DNA of 64,000 nucleotides from an uncultured Lachnospiraceae bacterium (lineage in GTDB: Bacteria > Bacillota > Clostridia > Lachnospirales > Lachnospiraceae): the NCBI GenBank assembly GCA_947589155.1, contig CANQBH010000006.1:1-64000 (forward strand), read 5' to 3'. Position 1 is the stretch's first letter, and every line of letters begins with the position of its first letter. The notes beneath the pieces were generated by a model that had not been told where the DNA came from, did no database searches, and saw only the letters and a list, made by a program, of their open reading frames with translations. Shown in pieces: positions 35,792 through 44,653 of the stretch. A program made the position numbers and the translations under genes.

Positions 35792-38121
35792 AAGCAGTGA
35801 TTTTAGCGGGGGGTTCCGGAGACCGCCTCTGGCCGCTGTCCAGAAGGAATTTCCCCAAACAGTTCATGCAGCAGAATAACGGCAATTCCCTGTTTCAGGA
35901 GACTGTCATACGCAACATCCCGTTCTGCGACGAGGTGATCGTTGTTACCAACGTCGCGTATCGGGAAATCGTGGAAGGGCAGTTGCAGGGGATTCAGGGA
36001 GTGCCGTACCGCCTTGTTTTGGAGCGCGAAGCAAAGGGAACGGCTCCGGTCACGGCGGTGATCAGCAGCCTCATGCCCGAGGAGGAGGAACTGTTATTCC
36101 TTCCGGCGGATCTCTATCTGCAGGGCGAAGGCTATTCTGACGCCATTTACCGCGCCAAGGAACTGGGCGCGGAGGGAAGGATCGTATTGTTTGGAACGCG
36201 GGCGGAATCTCCGGCGGATTCCTACGGTTACATCCGCTACCGCGGGACCGACGTGACCCGCTATATCGAGAAGCCGCAGGAGATCTTTGCAAAGGAGATC
36301 TTCGCGGATGACGATATCTTTTGGAACAGCGGAATGCTTTTCTGTAAAAACGCCGTGCTCCGGCAGGAATTGGAAACATATGCGCCGACGTTGTGGGAAT
36401 GGGCCGGACAGGCGGCGAAAGAAGGGGCCGCGGACGATCGGAAGGTGATTCTTCTGACCGGAAGGCAGATGGACGCGCTGGAAAGGACGCATATCGAAAA
36501 GACGCTGCTGGAGGAGTCGCAATGCCTTTCCGTCGTGCGGCTTCGCTGCCGCTGGAAAGATATCAGCAACTTTGACAGTTATGAACATTCTCCGTTTGTG
36601 AAGGAGGAGCACGATACGATCAAGACCGCGTGCGTGAACACATCCGTGATCAACGCGGCGGAGCGGCAGCTGGTCGTCGCCAACGGGCTCGAGGATATCC
36701 TAATCGTCAATACCGAGGACGCCGTATATGTGACGAATAAAAATATGGAGCAGGATATCAAAGGGATCATTTCGGAGAGCGAAAAGGAGGGAAAATACGA
36801 AGATTTCTTCCGCTACAATCCGAAAACATACCGTTCGTGGGGGACGCGGGAGATCATAGCGCAGGCAAAGGGATACCGCGTGAGGAAACTGGAACTGTAT
36901 CCGGGCGCGACCCTTTCCAGCCACAGGCACGCGTTCCGCAATGAAAACTACGCCATCATCAAGGGAACGCTTTCCCTGGAGATCGACGGGAAGACCTATC
37001 GGATCACGGACGGAGAGAGCATGAACGTTTTGCCGGGGCAGGTCCACCGGCTGTATAACGAGACCGACGAGACGGTCATCGGGATCGAAGTGGATACCGG
37101 ATCGGAGATAGACGAAAGGGACATGATCCATCCGGAGGACAAAAAGGAAGAAGAACTGCCGCATCTCTACCGGCTTTCTCCGGCGTATAAGGATTATCTC
37201 TGGGGAGGAACAAAATTAAAGACCCTGTTCGGCAAGGACAGCCCCTATGAAACGACGGCGGAATCATGGGAACTGTCGGCACATAAGGACGGACAGAGCG
37301 TGATCGCCGACGGGCCGTTTTCCGGCATGGCGTTCGGGGATTTCGTCAGAAAATACGGAAGCCGCGTCTGCGGATGGAAGAGCCGGACGTTCGACCGCTT
37401 CCCGATCCTGATCAAGTTTATCGACGCGCTGGAGCCGCTGTCGGTACAGATCCATCCATATGACGACTACGCCTTTATGCATGAAAAGGAATTTGGCAAG
37501 AATGAGATGTGGTATGTGATGGACGCCGCGCCGTCCGCCTATCTTTACTGCGGTTTTTCGCGCGACGTGACCAAAGAGGAGATCGCGCGGCGGCTGGAAG
37601 ACCATACGATCACGGAGATCCTCAATAAGGTCGAGGTCAAAAAGGGGGACGTCATCTTCATCCCCGCCGGAACGATCCACGCCATCGGCGCAGGTATCCT
37701 GATCTGCGAAGTGCAGCAGAATTCCAACAGCACTTACCGGGTCTATGATTATGACCGCATGGACCGCGAGGGGAACCGCCGCCCGCTCCATATCAAAAAA
37801 GCCATGGACGTCATTACGACAAACGCCTATGAAGCGGATGCAAACGGCTTGGAGGAACCGGAGGAGATCGAAAGCGGCACGATGCGGCAGCTTTGCCTGT
37901 GTAAATATTTCACCTGCCGTCAGTATCGGATAAGCGGGAACCATTCGTTTTATCTTGACGACGCGAGTTTTGCCTCCTTTGTTTTCTTGAGCGGCAGCGC
38001 AAGAGTGGACTGTGAAGACGAGAGCATTGAAGTTGGCGCGGGAGACAGTCTTTTCGTCTCCGCCGGACGCAAGGTGGTCAAGGTCGACGGCGATTGCGAA
38101 TTTATTTTAACAAATCTATAA
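35788..38121 (+). CDS. Three-domain mannose-1-phosphate guanylyltransferase / phosphomannose isomerase fusion
   Basis: A 777-residue cytosolic protein with three parts. Residues 1 to ~270 are a sugar-phosphate nucleotidyltransferase (ILAGGSGDRLWPLSR, FPKQ, WNSGMLF). Residues ~347-450 are the type II isomerase cupin (YRSWGTRE, SSHRHAFRNENYAIIKGTL). Residues ~459-777 are a complete-looking type I ManA isomerase (LSPAYKDYLWGGTKLK, SVQIHPYDDY at ~553 and IPAGTIHAIGAG at ~625 as zinc-site regions). It would interconvert fructose-6-phosphate and mannose-6-phosphate and make GDP-mannose. The two-domain form is common; adding a second, unrelated type of isomerase is uncommon. A separate guanylyltransferase follows. 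Confidence 0.88.
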   Translation: MKAVILAGGSGDRLWPLSRRNFPKQFMQQNNGNSLFQETVIRNIPFCDEVIVVTNVAYREIVEGQLQGIQGVPYRLVLEREAKGTAPVTAVISSLMPEEEELLFLPADLYLQGEGYSDAIYRAKELGAEGRIVLFGTRAESPADSYGYIRYRGTDVTRYIEKPQEIFAKEIFADDDIFWNSGMLFCKNAVLRQELETYAPTLWEWAGQAAKEGAADDRKVILLTGRQMDALERTHIEKTLLEESQCLSVVRLRCRWKDISNFDSYEHSPFVKEEHDTIKTACVNTSVINAAERQLVVANGLEDILIVNTEDAVYVTNKNMEQDIKGIISESEKEGKYEDFFRYNPKTYRSWGTREIIAQAKGYRVRKLELYPGATLSSHRHAFRNENYAIIKGTLSLEIDGKTYRITDGESMNVLPGQVHRLYNETDETVIGIEVDTGSEIDERDMIHPEDKKEEELPHLYRLSPAYKDYLWGGTKLKTLFGKDSPYETTAESWELSAHKDGQSVIADGPFSGMAFGDFVRKYGSRVCGWKSRTFDRFPILIKFIDALEPLSVQIHPYDDYAFMHEKEFGKNEMWYVMDAAPSAYLYCGFSRDVTKEEIARRLEDHTITEILNKVEVKKGDVIFIPAGTIHAIGAGILICEVQQNSNSTYRVYDYDRMDREGNRRPLHIKKAMDVITTNAYEADANGLEEPEEIESGTMRQLCLCKYFTCRQYRISGNHSFYLDDASFASFVFLSGSARVDCEDESIEVGAGDSLFVSAGRKVVKVDGDCEFILTNL

Positions 38122-38145
38122 ACGCGTTAGAGGAAAGGAAAAGAG

Positions 38146-39213
38146 ATGAAAACATTTGCAGTTATCATGGCGGGCGGCGGCGGAACGCGCTTTTGGCCGC
38201 TGTCACGGCAGGAAGAACCAAAACAACTGTTAAATCTGAGCGGCAGGGACCGGATGATCAACGAGACGATCGACCGGATCGCGGCCGTCGTGCAGAAGGA
38301 AGATATTTTTATCGTGACCAACCGCACGCAGGCGGAGAAAATGCGCGAGGTGACAAAAACGCGGATCGCGCGGGATCACATCCTCTCGGAACCGTGCGCG
38401 CGTAACACGGCGGCCTGTATCGGATACGCCGCGCAGGAGATCCTTAAAAAATACGGCGACGGGATCATGTGTGTTTTCCCGTCCGATCACTTTATCAAAG
38501 ATCAGGCGGAATTTACCCGCATCTTAAAAGAAGCGGCCGCGGCGGCGCTTGCCGAGGACAAACTGATCACGCTGGGGATCACGCCGACTTTCCCGTCCAC
38601 GGGCTACGGCTATATCCGTTTCGACAAACAGGACGAAGGGACGGCGAAGCACGTATTGGAATTTAAGGAAAAGCCGGATGAAGAAACGGCCGCGGCTTAT
38701 GTGGAGAGCGGCGAGTACGCTTGGAACAGCGGAATGTTCATCTGGAAGGCGTCCGTTATCATGGAAAAGTTCAAAGAACTGCTCCCCGATGTCTATGCCT
38801 GCTTGGAGAAGATCGGCGGCGCAATGAACACGCCGGAGGAACAGCGGACGATCGAGGAGATCTATCCGACGATTCCGAGCATCTCCATCGATTACGGGAT
38901 CATGGAAAAAAGCCGCGACGTGAAAGTGATCTCGGCGGAGTTCGGATGGAACGATGTGGGAAGCTGGGACAATCTGGGCGTGTTCTATGACGCGGATGAA
39001 AACGGGAATGTTTTGGCGGGCCGTCAGATCAATATCGACACGTCGGGCTGCATTTCCTATGCCAAGGGCCGTCTGATCGCCACGGTCGGCGTACAGGATC
39101 TTATCATCGTGGAGACGGAGGACGCGGTCCTTGTGTGCGATAAGAACCGCGCGCAGGATGTAAAGAAGGTCGTAGACAAACTCAAAGAAGAAGGGGCAGA
39201 ACAATATCTGTAA
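38146..39213 (+). CDS. manC: Mannose-1-phosphate guanylyltransferase
   Basis: A 355-residue single-domain nucleotidyltransferase. IMAGGGGTRFWPLSR with EEPKQ is the nucleotide-binding signature; VFPSDHFI carries the metal-binding Asp; STGYGYIRF, EFKEKPD and WNSGMFIWK are sugar-site blocks. WNDVGSWDNL near residue 267 is also typical. It makes GDP-mannose from mannose-1-phosphate and GTP. It lacks the isomerase domains of the preceding fusion protein, so the two may have different roles or one may prefer another sugar. GGAAAAGAG precedes the ATG. Confidence 0.9.
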   Translation: MKTFAVIMAGGGGTRFWPLSRQEEPKQLLNLSGRDRMINETIDRIAAVVQKEDIFIVTNRTQAEKMREVTKTRIARDHILSEPCARNTAACIGYAAQEILKKYGDGIMCVFPSDHFIKDQAEFTRILKEAAAAALAEDKLITLGITPTFPSTGYGYIRFDKQDEGTAKHVLEFKEKPDEETAAAYVESGEYAWNSGMFIWKASVIMEKFKELLPDVYACLEKIGGAMNTPEEQRTIEEIYPTIPSISIDYGIMEKSRDVKVISAEFGWNDVGSWDNLGVFYDADENGNVLAGRQINIDTSGCISYAKGRLIATVGVQDLIIVETEDAVLVCDKNRAQDVKKVVDKLKEEGAEQYL

Positions 39214-39228
39214 AAGAAAGGACAGGAT

Positions 39229-40947
39229 ATGGACGTAAAAGAACGGTACAGGCAGTGGTGCAGCGATCCTTATTTTGATGAAGAAACGCGCGAGGAATTG
39301 AAAGCGATCGAAGGGGATGACGCGCAGATCGAAGACCGGTTTTACCGGCAGTTGGAATTTGGGACCGGCGGACTGCGCGGCGTGATCGGCGCGGGAACCA
39401 ACCGGATGAACCGCTACACGGTGCGGCAGGCAACGCAGGGCCTTGCAAACTATATATGCAGTCGGGGCGGACAGGATCGCGGCGTTGCGATCGCCTATGA
39501 TTCAAGAATAATGTCGCCGGAGTTCGCCGACGAAGCGGCGCTCTGCCTGAACGCTAACGGGATCCGCACTTACCGCTTCACTTCCCTGCGGCCGACGCCG
39601 GAATTGTCGTTCGCGGTGCGCGAACTGGGCTGTATCGCGGGCATTGTCATTACCGCGAGCCACAATCCGCGCGAATACAACGGATATAAGGTTTTTTGGG
39701 AAGACGGCGCGCAGGTCACGCCGCCGCATGATAAAAATATCATGGACGAAGTTTCCCGGGTGACGTCGTTTTCCATGGTAAAGACGATGGAAAAGGAAAA
39801 AGCGCGCTCTCTCGGGCTGTATCGCGAGATCGCGGACGAGATCGACGACCGCTATATGGAAGAATTAAAAAAGCAGTCGATCCATCCGGAGATCATCCGC
39901 GAGATGGCAAAGGACATTACGATCGTCTATACGCCGCTGCACGGGACCGGCAATCTGCCGGTGCGCCGCGTGTTAAAGGAACTCGGATTTGAAAAGGTCT
40001 ATGTGGTGGAAGAACAGGAGAAGCCGGACGGCACCTTCCCTACCGTGGCGTATCCGAATCCGGAATCGCCGAAAGCCTTTACGCTTGCTCTGCAGCTGGC
40101 AGAAAAAGTGGACGCGGATATCGTGCTGGCAACGGATCCGGACGCGGATCGGCTGGGCGTTTACTGCAAGACGGACGACGGATACCGGTCGTTTACCGGA
40201 AATATGTCAGGCATCCTGATCGCGGAATACATCTTAAAGGAACGCCTTGCGGCGGGCACAATGCCGGAAGATCCGGCGATGGTAGAGACGATCGTAACGA
40301 CGGACATGGCAAAGGCCGTCGCGAAGGCTTACGGCGTGACGCTGATCGAAGTGCTGACGGGATTTAAGTATATCGGAGAACAGATCAGACGCTTTGAGAG
40401 CAAAAACGATCATCACTATGTGTTTGGTTTTGAGGAAAGTTACGGATGTCTGGCCGGTACTTATGCCAGAGACAAGGACGCCTGCGTGGCGGTCATGATG
40501 CTTTGCGAGGCGGCGTCGTTTTACAAGAAAAAGGATATGACGCTCTGGGACGCGATGGTCGCCATGTACGAACGCTACGGCTATTTTAAGGAAGGTCTGG
40601 AAACGATCACCTTAAAAGGCAGGGACGGCGCGGCGCAGATCGGCGAAATGATGGAAAACGCCAGAAAGCATCCGCCGAAGCAGATCGGGCCTTATCGCAC
40701 GCTGGCGGTGCGCGATTATAAAGAAGGCATAAGAAAGGATCTTGCGGGCGGCGAAACGACGCCGACCGGCCTGCCGGAGTCCAACGTTTTGTATTATGAA
40801 CTGGAGAATGATAGTTGGTGCTGCGTCCGGCCCTCCGGCACGGAGCCGAAGATCAAATTCTATTTTGGCGTGAAGGGAGAAAGTTTACAGGACAGCGAGG
40901 AGAAACTGGACGAAGTAAAACGATCTTTGATGGAAATGTTTTCCTAA
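39229..40947 (+). CDS. pgcA: Phosphoglucomutase / phosphomannomutase
   Basis: A 572-residue alpha-D-phosphohexomutase, the usual length for the PgcA-type family. FGTGGLRGVIGAGTNRMN is the N-terminal block; VITASHNPREYNGYKVF holds the phosphoserine; ATDPDADRLGVY is the metal-binding loop; GFEESYGCL is the sugar-specificity loop; and RPSGTEPKIKFYF binds the phosphate. It interconverts hexose 1- and 6-phosphates, here feeding mannose-1-phosphate to the two guanylyltransferases before it or glucose-1-phosphate to UDP-glucose synthesis. It ends the glycan locus at a bidirectional terminator. Which hexose it prefers cannot be settled from sequence. Confidence 0.9.
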   Translation: MDVKERYRQWCSDPYFDEETREELKAIEGDDAQIEDRFYRQLEFGTGGLRGVIGAGTNRMNRYTVRQATQGLANYICSRGGQDRGVAIAYDSRIMSPEFADEAALCLNANGIRTYRFTSLRPTPELSFAVRELGCIAGIVITASHNPREYNGYKVFWEDGAQVTPPHDKNIMDEVSRVTSFSMVKTMEKEKARSLGLYREIADEIDDRYMEELKKQSIHPEIIREMAKDITIVYTPLHGTGNLPVRRVLKELGFEKVYVVEEQEKPDGTFPTVAYPNPESPKAFTLALQLAEKVDADIVLATDPDADRLGVYCKTDDGYRSFTGNMSGILIAEYILKERLAAGTMPEDPAMVETIVTTDMAKAVAKAYGVTLIEVLTGFKYIGEQIRRFESKNDHHYVFGFEESYGCLAGTYARDKDACVAVMMLCEAASFYKKKDMTLWDAMVAMYERYGYFKEGLETITLKGRDGAAQIGEMMENARKHPPKQIGPYRTLAVRDYKEGIRKDLAGGETTPTGLPESNVLYYELENDSWCCVRPSGTEPKIKFYFGVKGESLQDSEEKLDEVKRSLMEMFS

Positions 40948-40953
40948 AAAAGA

Positions 40954-40992
40954 GGGCTGCACACCGATGATCCGGTGCGGCAGCCCTTTTTT
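40954..40992. terminator. Bidirectional Rho-independent terminator
   Basis: GGGCTGC (40954-40960) pairs with GCAGCCC (40980-40986), with an inner CACCG/CGGTG pairing, six T after it and an A-run before it. It serves the forward mutase gene and the convergent ParA gene. Confidence 0.88.
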
Positions 40993-41004
40993 AAGGCAGG
41001 CGCT

Positions 41005-41760
41005 TTAGCCGAGCAGTTCCTCGACAAAAGCGGTATAATCCAGCATGGTATTGCATTTTGGAGCGTAGTCGATCAGAAGTTTTTTCTTTGCCTGCGCTTC
41101 TTTTGTTTTGACGCACTCGCGGATCCTTGTCTCAAATAAGCGCGTGTGCATTTCTTCGGCGATGCCGGTGAGATCGTCGCGGACTTTTTTCTCGAGGTTA
41201 GAGCGTCCGGAATATTTGACGAGCAAGAGCCCCGCGATTTTAAGGGCGGGATTTTGGCGTTTCTGCACGGCTTTGATCGTATCGTAGAGCTGGCGGAGCC
41301 CCTGCAGTGAATAAGCGTCGGCGGTGACGGGGATAATGACTTCGTCCGCTGCGATCAGGCAGTTATACAATACGACGTTCATGGAAGGGGCCGTGTCGAT
41401 CACGATATAGTCGTAGTCGTCCGCGTCGTCGATTGCGTCTTTCAGGCGGTAGAGGCCTTCCACATCGCCGTCGAGCATTTTTTCCGCCTTGGCAAGCAGA
41501 GGGTCGGAAGCCACGATGTCGCCGTTTTCCATGTGCTGGACGGCTTCAGCCAGAGGGATCTTCTCTGCGTCTACCATAACGTCATAAAGCGTGGCCTGAT
41601 CTTCGATCACCGCCTGATAGGTAGCGGTGCTGTTGCCCTGCGGATCCGCGTCGATAAAGAGCGTTTTGCAGGATCTGTTCAGGATACCGGCCAGAGCCGT
41701 GGCGGTCGTTGTTTTGCCGATACCGCCTTTTTGGTTTGCGATTACAAATGTTTTTGCCAT
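41005..41760 (-). CDS. ParA/Soj-family ATPase
   Basis: A 251-residue P-loop ATPase. NQKGGIGKTTTATAL is the deviant Walker A with the signature Lys, FIDADPQGNSTA the Walker A' region, and YIVIDTAPSMN the Walker B. The C-terminal helix region and length are those of Soj/MinD-like ParA. No ParB, parS site or Noc gene is visible beside it, so it may position something other than the chromosome. It is the second gene of a reverse pair with the DUF6465 protein, 12 bases apart, and ends at the shared terminator. Confidence 0.88.
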   Translation of the reverse strand: MAKTFVIANQKGGIGKTTTATALAGILNRSCKTLFIDADPQGNSTATYQAVIEDQATLYDVMVDAEKIPLAEAVQHMENGDIVASDPLLAKAEKMLDGDVEGLYRLKDAIDDADDYDYIVIDTAPSMNVVLYNCLIAADEVIIPVTADAYSLQGLRQLYDTIKAVQKRQNPALKIAGLLLVKYSGRSNLEKKVRDDLTGIAEEMHTRLFETRIRECVKTKEAQAKKKLLIDYAPKCNTMLDYTAFVEELLG

Positions 41761-41772
41761 ATTTTTATCTCC

Positions 41773-42027
41773 TTAAAATGCGATCTGTCCGCTGACCTCT
41801 TTGTTGATGACATAAAAGACCTGTTGTTCTTCCGGCTTGATGTAGACGTCCACCTGCGCGATCTCATCGTCGGGAACGCCTTTGCTCAGAGCGTCACGTT
41901 TGATGAGTTGGAGCAGATTTTCCTCGGAACGTTCCCTGCCCTGATACTGGATCGTGATGTTTTTTTTGGCGGTCGCGAAGCCGCCGATCTTTTCGGAAGC
42001 GCGTTCCACGCTGCATTTAAGTGCCAT
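41773..42027 (-). CDS. DUF6465-family protein
   Basis: An 84-residue soluble protein. The segment KKNITIQYQGRERSEENLL, then VDVYIKPEEQQVFYVINKE near the end, match the small DUF6465 family that is widespread in Lachnospiraceae; the family name is from memory. No function is known. It is 12 bases upstream of the ParA gene and cotranscribed, which is the only hint of a partner. A ribosome site (AGAAAGGA) precedes the ATG. Confidence 0.75.
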   Translation of the reverse strand: MALKCSVERASEKIGGFATAKKNITIQYQGRERSEENLLQLIKRDALSKGVPDDEIAQVDVYIKPEEQQVFYVINKEVSGQIAF

Positions 42028-42066
42028 ATGCTTGTCCTTTCTGTGCGGTAAAATAAATACAACGTT

Positions 42067-42075
42067 ATTTTAGCA
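42067..42075 (-). promoter_or_regulatory. Extended -10 promoter for the DUF6465-ParA pair
   Basis: On the reverse strand TGCTAAAAT forms an extended -10 box (TGn plus TAAAAT) 40 bases before the DUF6465 start, in an A+T-rich patch. No good -35 box is present, as is usual for extended -10 promoters. Confidence 0.5.
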
Positions 42076-42143
42076 TAAAACAAAAAATTAGTACATAACA
42101 GAGTTTGCCGCAGATTTTATCGCGGAAAAGGCGGGTTGGCATA

Positions 42144-42172
42144 TTGAGAAAACGGCGGAGAAAAGGTATAAT
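42144..42172 (+). promoter_or_regulatory. Vegetative promoter for the GT2-pepD genes
   Basis: TTGAGA (42144-42149) and a perfect TATAAT (42167-42172) are 17 bases apart, 35 bases before the chosen ATG at 42207. Their position also argues that the gene does not start at the upstream ATG at 42105. Confidence 0.75.
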
Positions 42173-42206
42173 GACAAAGGATATGAAAACGGAAAGGAGA
42201 CGGAAT

Positions 42207-43184
42207 ATGCCGCAGGACGGAGAGAAGAAAAAAATGACGCTGGTGGTACCGGCTTATAATGAGGAATCGGCGCTTCCCCTCTTTTATCAGGAGGCGGAGC
42301 GCGTTGGGAAGCAGCTGACGGGGGTCGAGATCGAGTATCTGTTTGTGGACGACGGCTCCTCGGACAAGACCATGGACGTGATTCGCGGCCTGCATGAAAA
42401 GGACGAGAGGATCCACTATGTGTCCTTTTCCAGAAATTTCGGCAAGGAAGCGGCGATCTATGCCGGACTGGAGAATGCAGCGGGAGATTATGTGGCGATC
42501 ATGGACGCGGACCTGCAGGATCCGCCGTCGCTGCTGCCGGAAATGCTAAAGGCGCTGGAGCAGGAGGGATACGATTGCGTCGGCTCCCGCCGGGTGACGC
42601 GAAAAGGCGAGCCGCCGATCCGCTCCTTTTTCGCGCGGATGTTTTATCGGATCATGAATAAGATCTCGAGCGCGGATATCGTAGACGGCGCGAGGGATTT
42701 TCAGCTGATGAATCGCAAGGTCGTGGACGCTATTTTGAGCATGGGAGAGTATAACCGCTTTTCCAAGGGCATCTTCGGCTGGGTCGGTTTCAAAAAAAAG
42801 TGGCTGGAATATGAGAACGTGGAGCGCGCGGCCGGAGAGACGAAGTGGTCGTTTTGGAAATTGCTACTCTATGCGCTGGACGGGATCGTCGCGTTTTCCA
42901 CGGCGCCTCTGGTGCTGGCTTCCGTCTTGGGGATGCTGTTCTGCATCGCGGCGTTTATCGCGATCCTTTTTATCATCATCCGCACGCTGATCTTCGGAGA
43001 TCCGACGTCGGGCTGGCCTTCCATGGTCTGTATCATTATGCTGGTCAGCGGCGTGCAGCTGCTTTGTATCGGTATCCTCGGGCAATATCTGGCGAAGACC
43101 TATCTTGAGACAAAGAACCGTCCGAAGTATCTGGTGGAGGAGCAGTATCCGGAAAAAAAGAAGACGCAGGAGGCAAAAGGATGA
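42207..43184 (+). CDS. Family 2 glycosyltransferase, GtrB/CsbB type with two membrane helices
   Basis: About 325 residues. The GT-A domain shows TLVVPAYNEESALPLFY, YLFVDDGSSDKT, VSFSRNFGKEAAIYAGL and IMDADLQDPP, the strict motif set of GtrB/DPM1-type enzymes; ARDFQLMNRKVVDAI and RFSKGIFGWVGF follow. Two hydrophobic helices (~235-260, ~270-295) anchor the C-terminus. Such enzymes make polyprenyl-phosphate-glucose or related lipid donors. ATG 42207 follows AAGGAG and lies downstream of a good promoter; the longer frame from 42105 would start upstream of that promoter. It is outside the main glycan locus but could feed its GT-C enzymes. Confidence 0.9.
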   Translation: MPQDGEKKKMTLVVPAYNEESALPLFYQEAERVGKQLTGVEIEYLFVDDGSSDKTMDVIRGLHEKDERIHYVSFSRNFGKEAAIYAGLENAAGDYVAIMDADLQDPPSLLPEMLKALEQEGYDCVGSRRVTRKGEPPIRSFFARMFYRIMNKISSADIVDGARDFQLMNRKVVDAILSMGEYNRFSKGIFGWVGFKKKWLEYENVERAAGETKWSFWKLLLYALDGIVAFSTAPLVLASVLGMLFCIAAFIAILFIIIRTLIFGDPTSGWPSMVCIIMLVSGVQLLCIGILGQYLAKTYLETKNRPKYLVEEQYPEKKKTQEAKG

Positions 43185-44632
43185 GCAGAGTGCTGGAGGG
43201 GCTGGAGCCCCAGAAGGTGTTTTACTATTTTGAGGAATTGAGCCGTATCCCGCGCCCGTCGTATCACGAAAAGGCGATCAGCGATTATCTGGCGGATTTT
43301 GCCAAAGAGCGGGGGCTGGAATATTATCAGGACGATCTTTACAATATCATCATCATCAAAGAAGCGACGGCGGGATATGAAGACGCCGCGCCCGTGATCT
43401 TTCAGGGCCATATGGACATGGTCTGCGAGAAAGAGGCGGGCTGTAAAAAAGATATGGAAAAAGAAGGCGTCGATCTTGCGGCGGAAGGCGATTTTGTTTT
43501 TGCCAAAGGCACGACGCTGGGAGGAGACGACGGTATCGCGCTGGCCATGGGACTGGCGATATTGGACAGCGATCATCTGCCGCACCCGAGGCTGGAAGCG
43601 GTATTTACCGTATCGGAAGAAGTAGGGATGGAAGGCGCGAGCGGGATCGACGTTTCCATGCTGCGCGGGCGCAGGCTGCTGAATCTGGATTCGGAGGAGG
43701 AAGGCGTTTTTCTGGCGGGCTGCGCGGGCGGCGCGGTTGCGACGGTGACGCTTCCGAAAAACACGCGGCCGCGGAAAGAGGAGAGCGTCTTCAGGATATC
43801 GGCGGAAGGACTGCGGGGCGGCCATTCCGGCACGGAGATCCACAAGGGCCGCGTGAATGCCAACATCCTGATGGCGCGCCTGTTATCCGAAGTATATAAA
43901 AAGACGCCGTTTTCCCTGATACGGGTGAGCGGCGGCGCGAAGGACAACGCCATCGCAAGAGAGGCGGAAGCGCTGCTTGCCTGCGACCGGCCGTCGGAAA
44001 TTTTTTCGCTGCTGCAGCAGACCGCGGCGGCGCTGATTAAGGAGTATCGGCCTTTGGAACAAGAGATCAGCCTTACGGCGGAGCGGTGGGACGGGTCGCT
44101 GCCGGAGGAGATCCTGACAAGGGAGACGACGGAGGCGTATCTGAAACTGCTTTGCGATATGCCGCACGGCGTGATCGCGATGTGCAAGGGGCAGGACGAT
44201 CTGGTGGAGACCTCGCTGAACCTCGGCGTGGTGACGGATCAAAAAGAGGACGTTTGCCTGTCATACTGCGTGCGCAGTTCCGTAGACAGGGCGTTTGACG
44301 AACTGATCGGGACGATGAAAGAAACGGCGGAGCGCTGCGGGGCGTCCGTTTCCGTCAGGGGACGATATCCGGCGTGGGAGTTTGCGGAGGTGTCGCCGCT
44401 GCGGCAGATGATGCTCGACGTTTACCGCGAAATGTTTCAAAAAGAAGCGGTTGTCAACGTCATGCACGCCGGCGTGGAATGCGGGCAGCTGGCGCAAAAA
44501 CTGCCGGGAATGGATGCGGTCTCCTTCGGGCCGGATCTGTTTGATATCCACACGCCCAAAGAGCGGATGAGCATTTCTTCCGTACAGAGGACGTATGCGT
44601 TTTTGTTGGAACTGTTGAAAAGAGCAAGATAA
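43181..44632 (+). CDS. pepD: Aminoacyl-histidine dipeptidase (beta-Ala-His dipeptidase, M20 family)
   Basis: A 483-residue cytosolic metallopeptidase. FQGHMDMVCEK holds the first zinc His and the Asp of the HxD motif; AKGTTLGGDDGIALAMGL holds the bridging Asp region; VSEEVGMEGA holds the catalytic Glu and zinc Glu. The C-terminal half has MHAGVECGQLAQKLPGMDAV, typical of PepD. It hydrolyses dipeptides with N-terminal aminoacyl-His and others. It overlaps the GT2 stop codon by four bases, so both come from the same mRNA although their functions are unrelated. Confidence 0.92.
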   Translation: MSRVLEGLEPQKVFYYFEELSRIPRPSYHEKAISDYLADFAKERGLEYYQDDLYNIIIIKEATAGYEDAAPVIFQGHMDMVCEKEAGCKKDMEKEGVDLAAEGDFVFAKGTTLGGDDGIALAMGLAILDSDHLPHPRLEAVFTVSEEVGMEGASGIDVSMLRGRRLLNLDSEEEGVFLAGCAGGAVATVTLPKNTRPRKEESVFRISAEGLRGGHSGTEIHKGRVNANILMARLLSEVYKKTPFSLIRVSGGAKDNAIAREAEALLACDRPSEIFSLLQQTAAALIKEYRPLEQEISLTAERWDGSLPEEILTRETTEAYLKLLCDMPHGVIAMCKGQDDLVETSLNLGVVTDQKEDVCLSYCVRSSVDRAFDELIGTMKETAERCGASVSVRGRYPAWEFAEVSPLRQMMLDVYREMFQKEAVVNVMHAGVECGQLAQKLPGMDAVSFGPDLFDIHTPKERMSISSVQRTYAFLLELLKRAR

Positions 44633-44653
44633 AAGCGAAAGGAGAAAAAGCGG

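Noticed and set aside
42105..42206. A 34-codon N-terminal extension of the GT2 gene
   Set aside because: It starts upstream of a strong TTGAGA-N17-TATAAT promoter and is Arg/Lys-rich; ATG 42207 has a proper AAGGAG site.
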